Assembly: GCA_024195265.1 (NCBI GenBank) | Contig: JAJLRJ010000003.1 | Span: 54,853,284 to 54,917,283 of the forward strand | Length of the DNA stretch: 64,000 nucleotides | DNA from: Dendrophyllia cribrosa | Taxonomy: Eukaryota; Cnidaria; Anthozoa; Scleractinia; Dendrophylliidae | Direction: 5' to 3' | Shown here: positions 9,714 through 18,531 of the stretch, one piece after another | Layout of the letters: each line of letters begins with the position of its first letter | Position numbering within the stretch: position 1 is the stretch's first letter | Notes under the pieces: model-generated | What the model was told of the DNA's origin: nothing | The model's database searches: none | The model's input: the letters and a program-made list of their open reading frames with translations, nothing else | Made by a program: the position numbers and the translations under genes

Positions 9714-10622
9714 ATGTCGATCCGGAAATGGGCTGAACTAGCAAAATCGAAAGCAGCAGCAAGTCAACAATCAGAAGCTATTCTGAATGCTTTCAAAACA
9801 AAAAAGATCCAAGATGAACTGGAGGCAAGTTCATATGAAAAACTCCTGAAACCCGTGACCAAGAAATTGGATGTCTTGAGGACGCCCCAGGAGGATGAAG
9901 ATGAAGAAGAGGGAAGCGAAGCGGAGTGGAGCGGAGCGGAGCTGAGTGAGCTGAGTGAGCGAAGCGACTTCTCACTTCCAGGCTATGAGGAGGATGAAGA
10001 TGAAGAAGAGAGAAGCGATTTATATGAGGAGGATGAAGATGATTCCAGAGAGAATAAATTATTAGAATTATTGAGGGATGGATATGACATGGAAGATGCA
10101 ATGGAATTGGTTTGGGGTGATTCATCTCCATCTACATCTAAACCAACTCCATCTACATCTAAACCAACTCCATCTACATCTCAATGGAAAACACCAACTC
10201 AAGAAGAACTGGCGAGAATAGGAAAGAGAAAGAGAGTTGAAGAGAAAGAATCAAAATTGTTGGCAAATGTTACTCGACTTATTTCAACGCATCAAAATGA
10301 CCCGGGATATATCGTTAAAAGCAAAAAATCTGAACTGCTTGGTTTTTCAATAGGTGATCTGAAAAACCTGAGAGATGAAATTTTGTTGAAGAGACAAGAA
10401 AGAAAAGCTCGCGGTGAAGACCTTGGGCAGAAAAAAGTTGGAAAAGGATCCGGTTTATCCCCGTTGGATCCCCTCGTTGACCGATTGGTTGTTTGTTTGG
10501 GATCATTGAGAGCTGGAAACACTTCTTTGAAACTGCAAAATGAGATCAAAGAAATTCTTGATGTGTTGCATGCAAACGACATTATCTCTTCCGAACAAAG
10601 AAAAAAACTCTTGCCAAAATAA
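9714..10622 (+). CDS. Acidic low-complexity virion-associated protein, 302 aa
   Basis: The protein starts MSIRKWAELA with a helical, basic N-terminus. A long acidic region rich in EDEDEE follows at about residues 60-125, with a short serine/glutamate repeat, then three PSTSKPT repeats (about 138-155). A basic patch is KRKRVEEKESK. The C-terminus (LRAGNTSLKLQNEIKEILD, then SEQRKKLLPK) resembles a short segment that recurs in Maverick and adintovirus proteins of unknown role. It precedes the penton gene by 1 nt, so the two are probably co-expressed. A scaffold or core function is plausible. The frame is intact. Confidence 0.6.
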   Translation: MSIRKWAELAKSKAAASQQSEAILNAFKTKKIQDELEASSYEKLLKPVTKKLDVLRTPQEDEDEEEGSEAEWSGAELSELSERSDFSLPGYEEDEDEEERSDLYEEDEDDSRENKLLELLRDGYDMEDAMELVWGDSSPSTSKPTPSTSKPTPSTSQWKTPTQEELARIGKRKRVEEKESKLLANVTRLISTHQNDPGYIVKSKKSELLGFSIGDLKNLRDEILLKRQERKARGEDLGQKKVGKGSGLSPLDPLVDRLVVCLGSLRAGNTSLKLQNEIKEILDVLHANDIISSEQRKKLLPK

Positions 10623-10623
10623 A

Positions 10624-11361
10624 ATGACGATTCCAATTCTTCTCGACTCTTTTATGGCAAAACAACAGGGAAGACAAAAATCCCATGATTTCACAATTCA
10701 TTTTGACCCACCCATTGTTCTTCAGCGAAATAAAAATTATGAAGCAGCATTGAACAAACTCGTGACAATGAGTTATTCGTGGTATAATATCAGAGGCACA
10801 TATGGCAACAACCAATTGAAATGGAAAGAGGTCACGGAAAGTGCCTGGAAAACCATCACATTCTCCGATGGAATGTATGATTATAAAACAATCAATTCAG
10901 TTCTTCAGAGCCATCTTGGAGCTGAAAAAGTGCATCTCTTCTTCGACTCAAGCATTTACAAAACAGTCCTGACTTTGGACGGCACCCTCGAAGTCGATCT
11001 CAGTGAAGGAAATTTCGCTGATTTATTGGGTTTTGAGAAAAAAACATTGAAGGGTGGTGCGAACGTTTCAACAAAAATTCCAAATATCACACGAGGGGTG
11101 GATTGGGTTTATATTCATTGTGATCTCATTTCCAGGAAAGTGGTCAATGTTGGCAATGATGTGCTTTTCTCTCTTTCCACTTCAACGCTTCAAATTAGTT
11201 ATCCTTTTTCTGCAGAACCAATCCGTCTGACCTGGCATCCAGTGAACAAACGCATGATTCAGTCAATTCGCGTTTATGTGACAGATGGAAGAAATAACGC
11301 TTTGGATATGAATGATATGGATTTGGCTTTTTCGTTGTTTATTCGGGAAAGTATCAACTAA
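10624..11361 (+). CDS. Minor capsid protein, penton-like single jelly roll
   Basis: This 245-residue intact protein starts MTIPILLDSF, 1 nt after the preceding stop. Its length and beta-strand-rich pattern match the Maverick penton. Recognisable features are the N-terminal DFTIHFDPPIVL strand, a DGMYDYKTINSVLQ segment and a C-terminal TWHPVNKRMIQSIRVYVTDG with ALDMNDMDLAFSL. It would form the pentameric vertex of the capsid and anchor the fibre. It converges on the basic protein at 11380, separated only by a 16-bp hairpin. Confidence 0.85.
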   Translation: MTIPILLDSFMAKQQGRQKSHDFTIHFDPPIVLQRNKNYEAALNKLVTMSYSWYNIRGTYGNNQLKWKEVTESAWKTITFSDGMYDYKTINSVLQSHLGAEKVHLFFDSSIYKTVLTLDGTLEVDLSEGNFADLLGFEKKTLKGGANVSTKIPNITRGVDWVYIHCDLISRKVVNVGNDVLFSLSTSTLQISYPFSAEPIRLTWHPVNKRMIQSIRVYVTDGRNNALDMNDMDLAFSLFIRESIN

Positions 11362-11377
11362 TTTCACAGTTGTGAAA
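11362..11377. terminator. Hairpin between convergent genes
   Basis: TTTCACA and TGTGAAA form a perfect 7-bp palindrome around GT. It fills the space between the penton stop and the stop of the basic gene. Confidence 0.5.
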
Positions 11378-11379
11378 AC

Positions 11380-11706
11380 TCACGTCTGGGAAATTAATTG
11401 ATTGAGACGAGTCATTGCATTTTGGGAAAGTTTGGGTGGTTTCGCAGCTTTGCTGGAAGGTTGCTTCTTCCTCAAAACTTTCCCAATTTTATCACCTGCT
11501 TTTTTAACAATGACCTTTGCACCTTCATCTGCAGCTTTTTCAACTGCTTTCTTTGCAAGTTGACTTGTCGCGGACTTCGCGAGCTTGAAAAGAGGCTTTC
11601 CAATTTTAATCAATGTGTCTCTTATGACTCCTGATCCTTTGTGTTTGAAAACATATCTCCCCAATTGTGGGTGATAGATTTTTTTCCATTCTGACGGGTG
11701 GTTCAT
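11380..11706 (-). CDS. Small basic protein, core-protein-like, 108 aa
   Basis: The protein starts MNHPSEWKKIYH. A GSGVIRD segment is followed by an alanine/lysine-rich helix (KSATSQLAKKAVEKAADEG) and a lysine-rich tail ending in KLSQNAMTRLNQL. The strong positive charge suggests a DNA-condensing core protein of the adenovirus pVII/pX kind, but similarity is by composition only. It is divergent from the major capsid gene (20 bp between ATGs). The frame is intact. Confidence 0.5.
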   Translation of the reverse strand: MNHPSEWKKIYHPQLGRYVFKHKGSGVIRDTLIKIGKPLFKLAKSATSQLAKKAVEKAADEGAKVIVKKAGDKIGKVLRKKQPSSKAAKPPKLSQNAMTRLNQLISQT

Positions 11707-11726
11707 ATTTTGTCTGTGATAATAAA

Positions 11727-12983
11727 ATGTTTAGATCACCCGAATTGTTAGAAAAAACGACCTTTTCCAGATTTCAGTTGGATACCCCGCTGACCTTCCC
11801 AGGAAATGGCCAAAAACAAACAAAAACAGGATATAAATTCACTGAGAATGATAGGAACAATTGGTTCGATTGGTACAATGCATATTTTCGAGTGAATTAT
11901 ACCTTTGAAGCCACTGCAAATGGAGCAGCAGTTGCGGCAGATACCACAAGCTCCACCATAAATGGTTCGTTTTCCCTGATCAAAAAATGCCGAGTGACGT
12001 CAAACGGGAAACCCATTTATAATGCAGACAATGCACATAAAGCCGTTTTCATCAAGAATCTCCTGGATTTTTCAGATGATTATGCAAGAAGTGCAGCCAA
12101 ATCGCAATTTTGGTATTTGGATGAAGCAAAATCAGTTGTTTTGGCTGATAACGCAGGAATCAGAGCAAGAGAATTGTTGACACAAGATAGAAAAACAGTT
12201 GAAACACTTATTCCCCTCAACAGATATTCATTCTTTGAGGAACTGGAAGATAAACTCCTTCCTCCTTTGCAGATGGAAATTGAGGTTGAGTTGCAAAATG
12301 ACGCAGAATTAATTTATCAAAATGATGGAACTGACAGGCGATTTGTTGTCCGAACATTTGAACTTTGGGTGCCAATGTTGAGATTTTCCCCACAAGGTCA
12401 GGTGAAAGTGAATGAACATTTCTTGAAAGCAAAAAAGTGGAACTATCTGTAGGAAACCATTGTCCCTTCCCCAAGTCGAAGAGATGCAAGTGGAGTTTGG
12501 CAAATATCACCGGGAGTGAAAAATGCCAAGCATGTTTTCGTGTATATCCAACAAACAGGAAGCGCCAACTCATTGGAGCATAACCCTTATTTTTTCGACA
12601 CATTCGATATTGATGGAGATAACACAGCAAAACTTTCCACATGTCGACTTCAATATGGACCATCTGAATTTTATCCAGAATTAGAGTATGATGAAACTTT
12701 CAAGTTGAGAATTCTAGAGGATGCTTTGAATTTCCGATATCGAAAAAATGATTATAACACCGGAGTTCAGTTGAATGTAGCGAATTTTGCAACTCTCTTT
12801 CCTGTGATCTATTTCGACTTGAGGGAAAACAAAAACAACTTGACAAATGACCCAAAACAACTGGTTCTTCACTATCGATTGAATAAAGCCGCAGACGCTG
12901 AAGATTATACAATCTATGCTGTGGTTCTGAATGAAGAAGAAATTGTAATTGATAATGTTGGTGGAGAAATAGTAGTTGTCTAA
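11727..12983 (+). pseudogene. Major capsid protein, hexon-like double jelly roll, one in-frame stop
   Basis: A single frame of 418 codons starts at MFRSPELLEK, broken by a TAG at 12450-12452. The halves on either side are in the same frame. The N-terminal half has the conserved FTENDRNNWFDWYNAYF region and a PLQMEIEVELQNDAELIY strand. The C-terminal half has HVFVYIQQ and YGPSEFYPELEY. This corresponds to the double jelly-roll capsid protein of Mavericks and adintoviruses, although this copy is short for the family. It heads a plus-strand unit that runs through the pVI-like protein, protease and phospholipase to the integrase. Confidence 0.82.
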
Positions 12984-12986
12984 AAA

Positions 12987-13700
12987 ATGACAACCCTCCA
13001 GAAAACCAAACTCAATTTCTCTCCTGGTCAACTCGTGAAATTGAAAAAAGCTTTTGAAAGCAATCAAGCTGTGACCTTGAGATTGAAACCAGAAAATTTG
13101 ACTGGAAATCATGACATCAACTTGACCAAAACTCAAATCAATCGAATTCAGAAAGCTTTGCAAAACAGAACTGGAATGGATTTGACCATTTCCAAAACAC
13201 AAATCAGAAAAGCCATTTCAAGCGGAGGAAATTTATTTTCCACACTTGCTGGGTTGGCAAGACCATTGCTTGTTCCAGCAGCAAAAGCACTTGGAATGGC
13301 TGGATTGAGTTTTGGTGCAGAGCAAGCATTGAAGGGAATATTCGGAAAAGGAATTCCCAAAAGAGCCCCTGAACTCTTCCAATTAGTTCAACAAATGACA
13401 ACCCAACAGAAAAACTTTCTGAAGAATTTTCTAGCTAAACAAGGGGTGAAAATAGGTAGTGGTCAGCGAGGTGGATTTCTTGGTTTGCTTGCCTCGATTG
13501 GAATTCCACTGGCGATTGATCTTGTTAAAAACGTGTTGGGCAAAGGCGTTCATGTGAAACCACTCAGTGGCCATGGAATAAAATTGGCGCCACCACAACC
13601 TTTTGTGGGGAGTTGGGACACATCAACAGTTCCTTATGTCAAAAGAGGAGGAGCGAAAGCAAAAAAAAAAATTCGTCGACAAAGCGTTGAGCAACATTGA
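12987..13700 (+). CDS. Amphipathic capsid-interior protein (protein VI-like), 237 aa
   Basis: The protein starts MTTLQKTKLNF, 3 nt after the capsid stop. It holds a long helical N-terminal half, then two glycine/leucine-rich amphipathic segments: LFSTLAGLARPLLVPAAKAL and GGFLGLLASIGIPLAIDLV. The C-terminus is basic (KRGGAKAKKKIRRQSVEQH). The arrangement resembles the membrane-lytic cement protein VI of adenoviruses and its Maverick counterparts. A role in virion assembly and endosome escape follows from family knowledge, not from direct evidence. It overlaps the protease start by about 65 bp. The frame is intact. Confidence 0.6.
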   Translation: MTTLQKTKLNFSPGQLVKLKKAFESNQAVTLRLKPENLTGNHDINLTKTQINRIQKALQNRTGMDLTISKTQIRKAISSGGNLFSTLAGLARPLLVPAAKALGMAGLSFGAEQALKGIFGKGIPKRAPELFQLVQQMTTQQKNFLKNFLAKQGVKIGSGQRGGFLGLLASIGIPLAIDLVKNVLGKGVHVKPLSGHGIKLAPPQPFVGSWDTSTVPYVKRGGAKAKKKIRRQSVEQH

Positions 13701-14120
13701 CTTGTGGGACTGGTGTGAAAAGTTGAAAATTCCACTGAAAGGCATCTTCTCCAGAAATGAAAAAATGAGCAAAAACCATTCCCCCTGCATAATCAATTTA
13801 GATGACTTGGGAAATGCCGGAACACATTGGGTTGCTTGTTTCGTGCGAAAAGATGTCTTTAATTGGTTTGATTCCTTCGGAATGCCCCCACCATTAGAAT
13901 GGGAACAGAACTTGAAGAAATGGAATCCAAAAATGAAATATTTTTGCGAAATGATTTCCCAATTCAAGACATCAACAGCTTGAAGTGCGGTTATTATTGT
14001 CTTTTGTTCCTGAATGAAATGAACAAAGGGAGAAAACATTCTGATATTCTCAAGGCATTCTCAAAGAATGATTCCCAATTGAACGAAAAAATTATTGTGG
14101 CATACATCAAATCTTTATGA
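13636..14120 (+). pseudogene. Adenain-like cysteine protease (Ulp1 fold), frameshifted
   Basis: The maturation protease of the virion is expected here and is visible in two frames. The first (from ATG 13636) carries the catalytic histidine in GTHWVACF and the acidic residue in FDSFG. The second (to 14120) carries the catalytic cysteine in KCGYYCLLFL. The frame changes near 13940-13946 in a run of five T. Total length would be about 160 residues, slightly short for the family. The gene overlaps the end of the protein VI-like gene and ends in an ATGA overlap with a possible start of the next gene. Confidence 0.8.
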
Positions 14121-14131
14121 ATGCTTTCAAA

Positions 14132-14690
14132 ATGGAAATCTATTGTTTGAAAGAAAAAAGGTTCACACCAAATGTGCCCGGTTCAGAACGCCGCGTCACA
14201 ACAAAAACAACAGGACAATGGTGAAAGCTCAATGCGCTTCCTGCGGGAAAATGAAAGCTCGATTTGTTTCGGGAAACTGAGTTTGCCTCCGCTAGACGGG
14301 GGCGGATTTGATATTCATAAATTAATCGAGAAACTTTCAAAACCAAAGAAAGGTTTCACGCTCCCAGGACACAATTACACAGGTCCCGGAAACCCATTGG
14401 AGAAACAAGTCAGATTCGATGAAAATGGAAAAATTCTCGAAATTCTGCAGCAGCCCACAGGAAAAACAGATGCAGTCTCTTTGAGGCATGATGTGGATTA
14501 TTCCATCTGTGCAAAAAAAGGGAATCCACGCAAATGCAAAAATGTAGCAGACAGGAAAATGGTTGCTGCTTTGGATGCGATTCCCTGGAACGAAAGACAG
14601 TGGGGGCATGCTGTCGCTAGAAATGTTATTGATGCAAAACAAAAACTTGGTTTGGGTCTGGCAAAAAAAACGGGAAGAGATTTTGAGTGA
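14132..14690 (+). pseudogene. Zinc-ribbon plus phospholipase A2 (parvovirus VP1-type) protein, two frameshifts
   Basis: Three consecutive pieces in three frames form one gene. The first (MEIYCLKEKR) and second (CASCGKMKARFVSG) together make a small two-CxxC-like domain. The third holds a phospholipase A2 core with calcium loop YTGPGNPL and catalytic RHDVDYS. This phospholipase type is known from parvovirus VP1 and from adintovirus/Maverick proteins, where it opens the endosomal membrane during entry. Frame changes lie near 14200-14215 and near 14270-14280. The start could also be the ATG at 14117 that overlaps the protease stop. The last 59 bp overlap the integrase frame. Confidence 0.75.
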
Positions 14691-15627
14691 TGACTGGGCT
14701 CAAAATCTGGCAAATGAACTCCACCGGCCAGTCAGAAGAAAGTTTCCAAAGCGAAAAGTGTTTGTGAAAGGGATTGATGAAATTTGGGCAGCAGATTTGG
14801 TTGAAATGGGAAAACTTTCAGAATGGAATGAAGGGATTCGATATCTCTTGCTGGTGATTGACATCTTCTCCAAATTTGGATGGATTCGACCCTTGAAGAA
14901 CAAGCAAGGACAATCAGTGACTGATGCATTTGAAGACATCTTCAAAGAACGAAAGCCAAAGATGATTTAGGTAGATAAAGGAAAGGAATTTTGGAACAAG
15001 ACTGTTCAGAATTTATTGGCAGAAAATGATGTGAAACTCTATTCAACTGAAAATGAAGAAAAATCATCTGTGGTTGAAAGATGGAACAGAACAATCAAAG
15101 ACCGGATCTGGAAAATGTTCACGACAAGAAACAACACAGTTTATTTTGATCAACTGGAAAAGGTGGTGAATGACTATAACAACACCAAACATTCAAGCAT
15201 TGGCATGACGCCAGTGGAAGCAAGTTTGAAAAAGAATGAGAGACAAGTTTTCGCAAATCTCTTCGAGGATCAACTCTGGGTGAAACGTGGTGTTGCAAAG
15301 TTCAAAGTTGGGGATCGAGTTCGAATCACAAAGTTCAAGCAAAAAGTTTTCGACAAGGGTTTCACTCCCAACTGGACAGAAGAAGTGTTTGTGATCAATG
15401 AAGTGTTGCACACAAGACCAGTGACTTACAAGTTGGTTGATTTGTTGGGAGAAGAAGTGACAGGTTCATTCTATACGCAAGAACTTCAACGCACCAAACA
15501 AGACATTTTTCGGATTGAAGAAGTGTTCGAACGAGATGAAGAGAGTGGGGAAGCACTCGTGAAATGGAAAGGGTATGATGACAGGTTCAATTCTTGGGTT
15601 CCATTGAGTGATGTGGAAGAAATATGA
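14632..15627 (+). pseudogene. Retroviral-type DDE integrase with C-terminal chromodomain, one in-frame stop
   Basis: The integrase inserts the linear element and produces the 6-bp duplication. The catalytic core holds D in DEIWAADLVEM, D in VDKGKEFWN and E in SSVVERWNRT. Residues in the last 45 codons (IFRIEEVF...LVKWKGYDDRFNSWVP) form a chromodomain, which in other elements directs integration to marked chromatin. A TAG at about 14968-14970 lies in frame just before the second catalytic aspartate; the frame is otherwise open. The start is uncertain: 14632 is the last ATG before the conserved part, overlapping the phospholipase gene. Confidence 0.88.
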
Positions 15628-15646
15628 ATGTGATGGCATTCATATT
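15621..15646. terminator. Hairpin between convergent integrase and acidic gene
   Basis: Perfect 10-bp arms AATATGAATG and CATTCATATT flank the loop TGATGG. The integrase stop is inside the left arm and the stop of the minus-strand gene touches the right arm. Confidence 0.55.
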
Positions 15647-15861
15647 CATTGGTTTTTGAGTTTTTTGACCTTTTTCTTGAGTTTGGCATTTTCTGCGATG
15701 AGTTGTTCATTTTCATCAATCAGTTTGGAGATGGTTTCCTCTTCCTCTTCATCGGAAGTGGTCACAATGAACTCCTCATCTGACGTGGTTGGAGTTTCAT
15801 CTTCGCTCATTTCTTCTGCTTCAGAACATGTTGAACAAAATTCATGATCACTGTCTTCCAT
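15646..15861 (-). CDS. Small acidic protein with leucine-zipper-like tail, 71 aa
   Basis: Starting at MEDSDHEFCSTC, the first 45 residues are nearly all acidic or serine/threonine. The last 25 form a heptad-spaced helix (LIDENEQLIAENAKLKKKVKKL). An acidic segment plus a coiled coil resembles a small transcription cofactor or dimerising adaptor. No family is recognised. It is the gene nearest the right inverted repeat and converges on the integrase. The ATG at 15861 is used because the earlier codons would begin in a hydrophobic stretch of different character. Confidence 0.45.
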   Translation of the reverse strand: MEDSDHEFCSTCSEAEEMSEDETPTTSDEEFIVTTSDEEEEETISKLIDENEQLIAENAKLKKKVKKLKNQ

Positions 15862-15944
15862 TTTGAAATGAAAAGACAAGAAAATCAACATGTTCTGAAA
15901 GGATGGAAGTCAGTTGGAAAGTGTTTCTCGACGTGGGAAACGCC

Positions 15945-16081
15945 TTCTGTTGGCCCCACCATTTCTATTGATACGGATTTGTTGAAGGAAGTTGGAAGTT
16001 GTTGGAACTTGTTGAATGAGTGGGGATGTTTTTTGAACGTATTTTGTGTGGTGGAAGTCGTTCATACATATTCTAACTACT
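15945..16081 (-). repeat. Maverick right terminal inverted repeat
   Basis: This 137-bp repeat matches the left one (149-285) with one mismatch, and its outer end reads CTAACTACT. Confidence 0.95.
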
Positions 16082-16087
16082 CCTCTA
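16082..16087. repeat. Target site duplication, right copy (CCTCTA)
   Basis: It is identical to 143-148 and flanks the right inverted repeat. Confidence 0.93.
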
Positions 16088-16310
16088 GTTCGGTAATCTT
16101 TGAATTGTAGTATTCAGTTCTTTTTTTGCATAATAATTTTTTGTATTCCGTTAAAACAATATGATACTTCTCTCGCAAAACAATATTTAAGGGATCTCTG
16201 TGTTTTTGGTTTTAGAGCTTCCTTAACTCGTGGTTTTTAAAGCGACATTCCTTATCAAACCATTTTTTGTTTGATGATGACTTGATCTGTCTACGTTTTT
16301 TCCTAATCTA
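16088..16310 (-). pseudogene. LINE ORF2 fragment (proximal part), interrupted by the Maverick
   Basis: On the minus strand this reads as the pre-reverse-transcriptase region of a LINE ORF2 (KKWFDKECRFKNHELRKL, NQKHRDPLN, YHIVLTEYKKLL) with one internal stop. It runs in frame through the target duplication into the 1-142 flank. The empty site can therefore be reconstructed from the two flanks. It abuts a second, oppositely oriented LINE fragment. Confidence 0.65.
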
Positions 16311-16344
16311 ATCTTTTCGCTGCTGTGATTAGTATGTTTTCTAC

Positions 16345-17830
16345 TTTATCAAGTGCAACTACACCAAAACTGAAGCTATGTGGATTGGCTCCTACCGAAA
16401 TAATACAGCGGCACCTTTGGGACTTAAATGGGTTAAAACTGTTAAAGCACTTGGAATAGTATTTACATATAATGAAACTGAACAATTGCAGAAAAAATTT
16501 TATGATGAATTAAAAGATATTAGGCTACAGACGCGGCTGTGGCGTTGCAGAGGTCTTTCGCTGTTTGGTAAAGTTATAATTATTAAATCCTTTTTGCTTT
16601 CGAAGATGATATATGTGTTCTCAGTTCTTCCAACTCCGCAAGATTTCTGATAAAGCAACTTAACACTATTATATATAACCTCTTATGGAATGGGCCTGAT
16701 AAAATAGCGCGAGCGGCAACAATTAATGATATCCAATTTGGAGGGCTAACTTAAAGGCTAATAGATTTAGAAACTTCAATTAAATCGTTAAGATTAACGT
16801 GGCATGGAAGGATTTTTTCTCAGTGTTCTGCACCATGGAAAGCCTTTATTAATTGCCTGCTAGGGAATTACGGAGGAACTTTTTTATTTAGATGCAATTA
16901 TGATGTTAAAGATTACAACGTTCGTTCTACTTTTTACAGTGAACTTCTCCAATGGTGGGCTGATTTTAGAAATGCCTTTTCTACTAAGCCTCTTATATCT
17001 GAAAGTATAATCTGGAACAATAAGCTAATTAAAATAGATGATAAGAGCATATACTACGAGAATTATGTTAAAGTTAGATATTTTTACCAACCAGATGCAA
17101 TTTAATAAGGATAACGTGGAATCATATAATATTGCAAAAAGAGAAGGATTACGACACACAAACTTTTTAACGTGGTCGGGGATTCGATGTGCTATTCCTC
17201 CCCACTTAAAAGTTTTGGATGTAAATAAAAGTAAAATACATTCACTACTAATTATGAAGAAAAAATATTTGATCCGGTAATATGTAAAAGTAAACAATTT
17301 TATGAATTGCTAATTTCAAAAAGAGCAACGGTATCGAGGGGCTTTCTTAAACTGAAAGAGGATTTTGGATTAGATGATATAACAGTGTCGAATTTTTTTA
17401 TTAATTTAAAGTCTATTTCACCGAAACTTTTGTTAGAAATTTTCAATTTAAACTGTTAGATAACATTACATTCACTAACACGCGACTAGCTAAAATAGGT
17501 TATATTCCATACGATACTTGTACTTTTTGCGAAGTTGAATCAGAAACGGTGTATCACTTATTTTATCAATGTTCTTTGACATATCTCTTTTGGAAAAACT
17601 TTGAAAATTTCTGGTTCGTACTTTCAGGCCAACGCGAGGAACTTACGCTACAAGACGTGTTTATTGGAAAATTAGAAAAAAGTGAATTGTTGAATTATTT
17701 TTTAATCCTTGCAAAATTGCACATTTGGTTGTACCGGAAACATTCAAAAATTCCAAATTTTGATATATTTAAAGAATTAGTTGACCTGAAATATAGAACT
17801 GAGAAATAAATAGTAGTAAAAAATAACACG
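16345..17830 (+). pseudogene. LINE ORF2 C-terminal half, decayed
   Basis: The fragment opens inside the end of a reverse transcriptase domain (KTEAMWIGSYR, KALGIVFTYNE), then RGLSLFGKVIIIKSFLLSKMIY, which is typical of the thumb region of L1/Tx1-like elements. It continues with frameshifts and stops through a WNGPDKIARA segment to a Cys/His end (CTFCEVESETVYHLFYQC). The 3' part is A/T-rich noncoding sequence. It lies opposite to the LINE piece hit by the Maverick, so two truncated or rearranged copies meet near 16.3 kb. Confidence 0.7.
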
Positions 17831-18360
17831 CAGAAAAAATTTCAGGCTAGACGGCATTCGTACATAATAAATAACAACTACTGAACTAGATCATAAGTCA
17901 GCACGTGTAGGATAATTATTGTACATGTACATTAGATACATTGTTAAGATGTTAAATTGATAAATATAAATATATATATAACGGGAGTTTTTGTAAACAT
18001 TTTTGTATGCAAAATAATGGCAATAAATATAAGTCAAGTTTAATAACACTTAAATTAGGTCATTTTGCCTAGTGATGCCACATGCACGGTATGTCTGATT
18101 GTTGTAATCATTGTAATGCGCATTAGATCATATTTATATTTGATCCAAATCCAAAACCGAGCAGATTACGTAGCGCAACCCAAGGCTACAGATGTCTTTG
18201 TCAAAAGGAGCTACCACAAGACCTTACATTTGAGTTGCTGGGTTCTAGTTCCTTGATAGACGAACTTAGAAAGCTGTTGTAGGCCCTTTTCGCAATTTCA
18301 CACTCATTACACATGTCTGCTTATGGCTTTTGTCCAGACATGTTTGAGGGATAACATGAC
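17831..18360. other. No gene; A/T-rich LINE tail and unclassified DNA
   Basis: A short TA-rich run near 17970 is visible, but no coding sequence is supported here. Confidence 0.4.
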
Positions 18361-18531
18361 TTAGGGCCTATTCACATGGAGGTGGGGCAACCCGCCTCGG
18401 TGAGGTAACCCACCACTCATGTGAATATGATCGAGAATAAAAGAGAGATTGTATGGAGAGATTGGTTTCCCCACCGAGACGGGCTACCTCGCCTTCCCGG
18501 GGTCCCCCACCAACATGTGAACAGGCCCTTA
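18361..18531. mobile_element. MITE-like foldback element, about 170 bp
   Basis: TTAGGGCCTATTCACATG at the left end is matched by the reverse complement of CATGTGAACAGGCCCTTAA at the right. The interior holds further partial pairing (CCCGCCTCGG and CCGAGACGGG). It has no coding capacity. Confidence 0.6.

Larger units (their letters stand above)
149..16081. mobile_element. Complete Maverick/Polinton, 15.9 kb, decayed
   Basis: The element is bounded by 137-bp inverted repeats (one mismatch) and a 6-bp target duplication. It encodes every core Maverick function: polymerase B, packaging ATPase, adenain-like protease, major and minor capsid proteins and a DDE integrase with chromodomain, plus fibre, phospholipase-like, membrane and small proteins. 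The genes fall into about ten short transcription units on both strands, with abutting or overlapping genes inside a unit. Nonsense codons lie in the polymerase (two), fibre, capsid and integrase genes. Frameshifts lie in the 5.2-kb paralogue, the protease and the phospholipase gene (two). With those breaks it cannot be autonomous, but the sharp ends and matched duplication show a fairly young insertion. Confidence 0.95.

Noticed and set aside
1374..14970. An alternative genetic code with TAA/TAG read as glutamine in the Maverick
   Set aside because: The ATPase, penton, capsid and 9714-10622 genes all end in TAA at sensible places next to the following start codon, and frameshifts elsewhere show ordinary decay.
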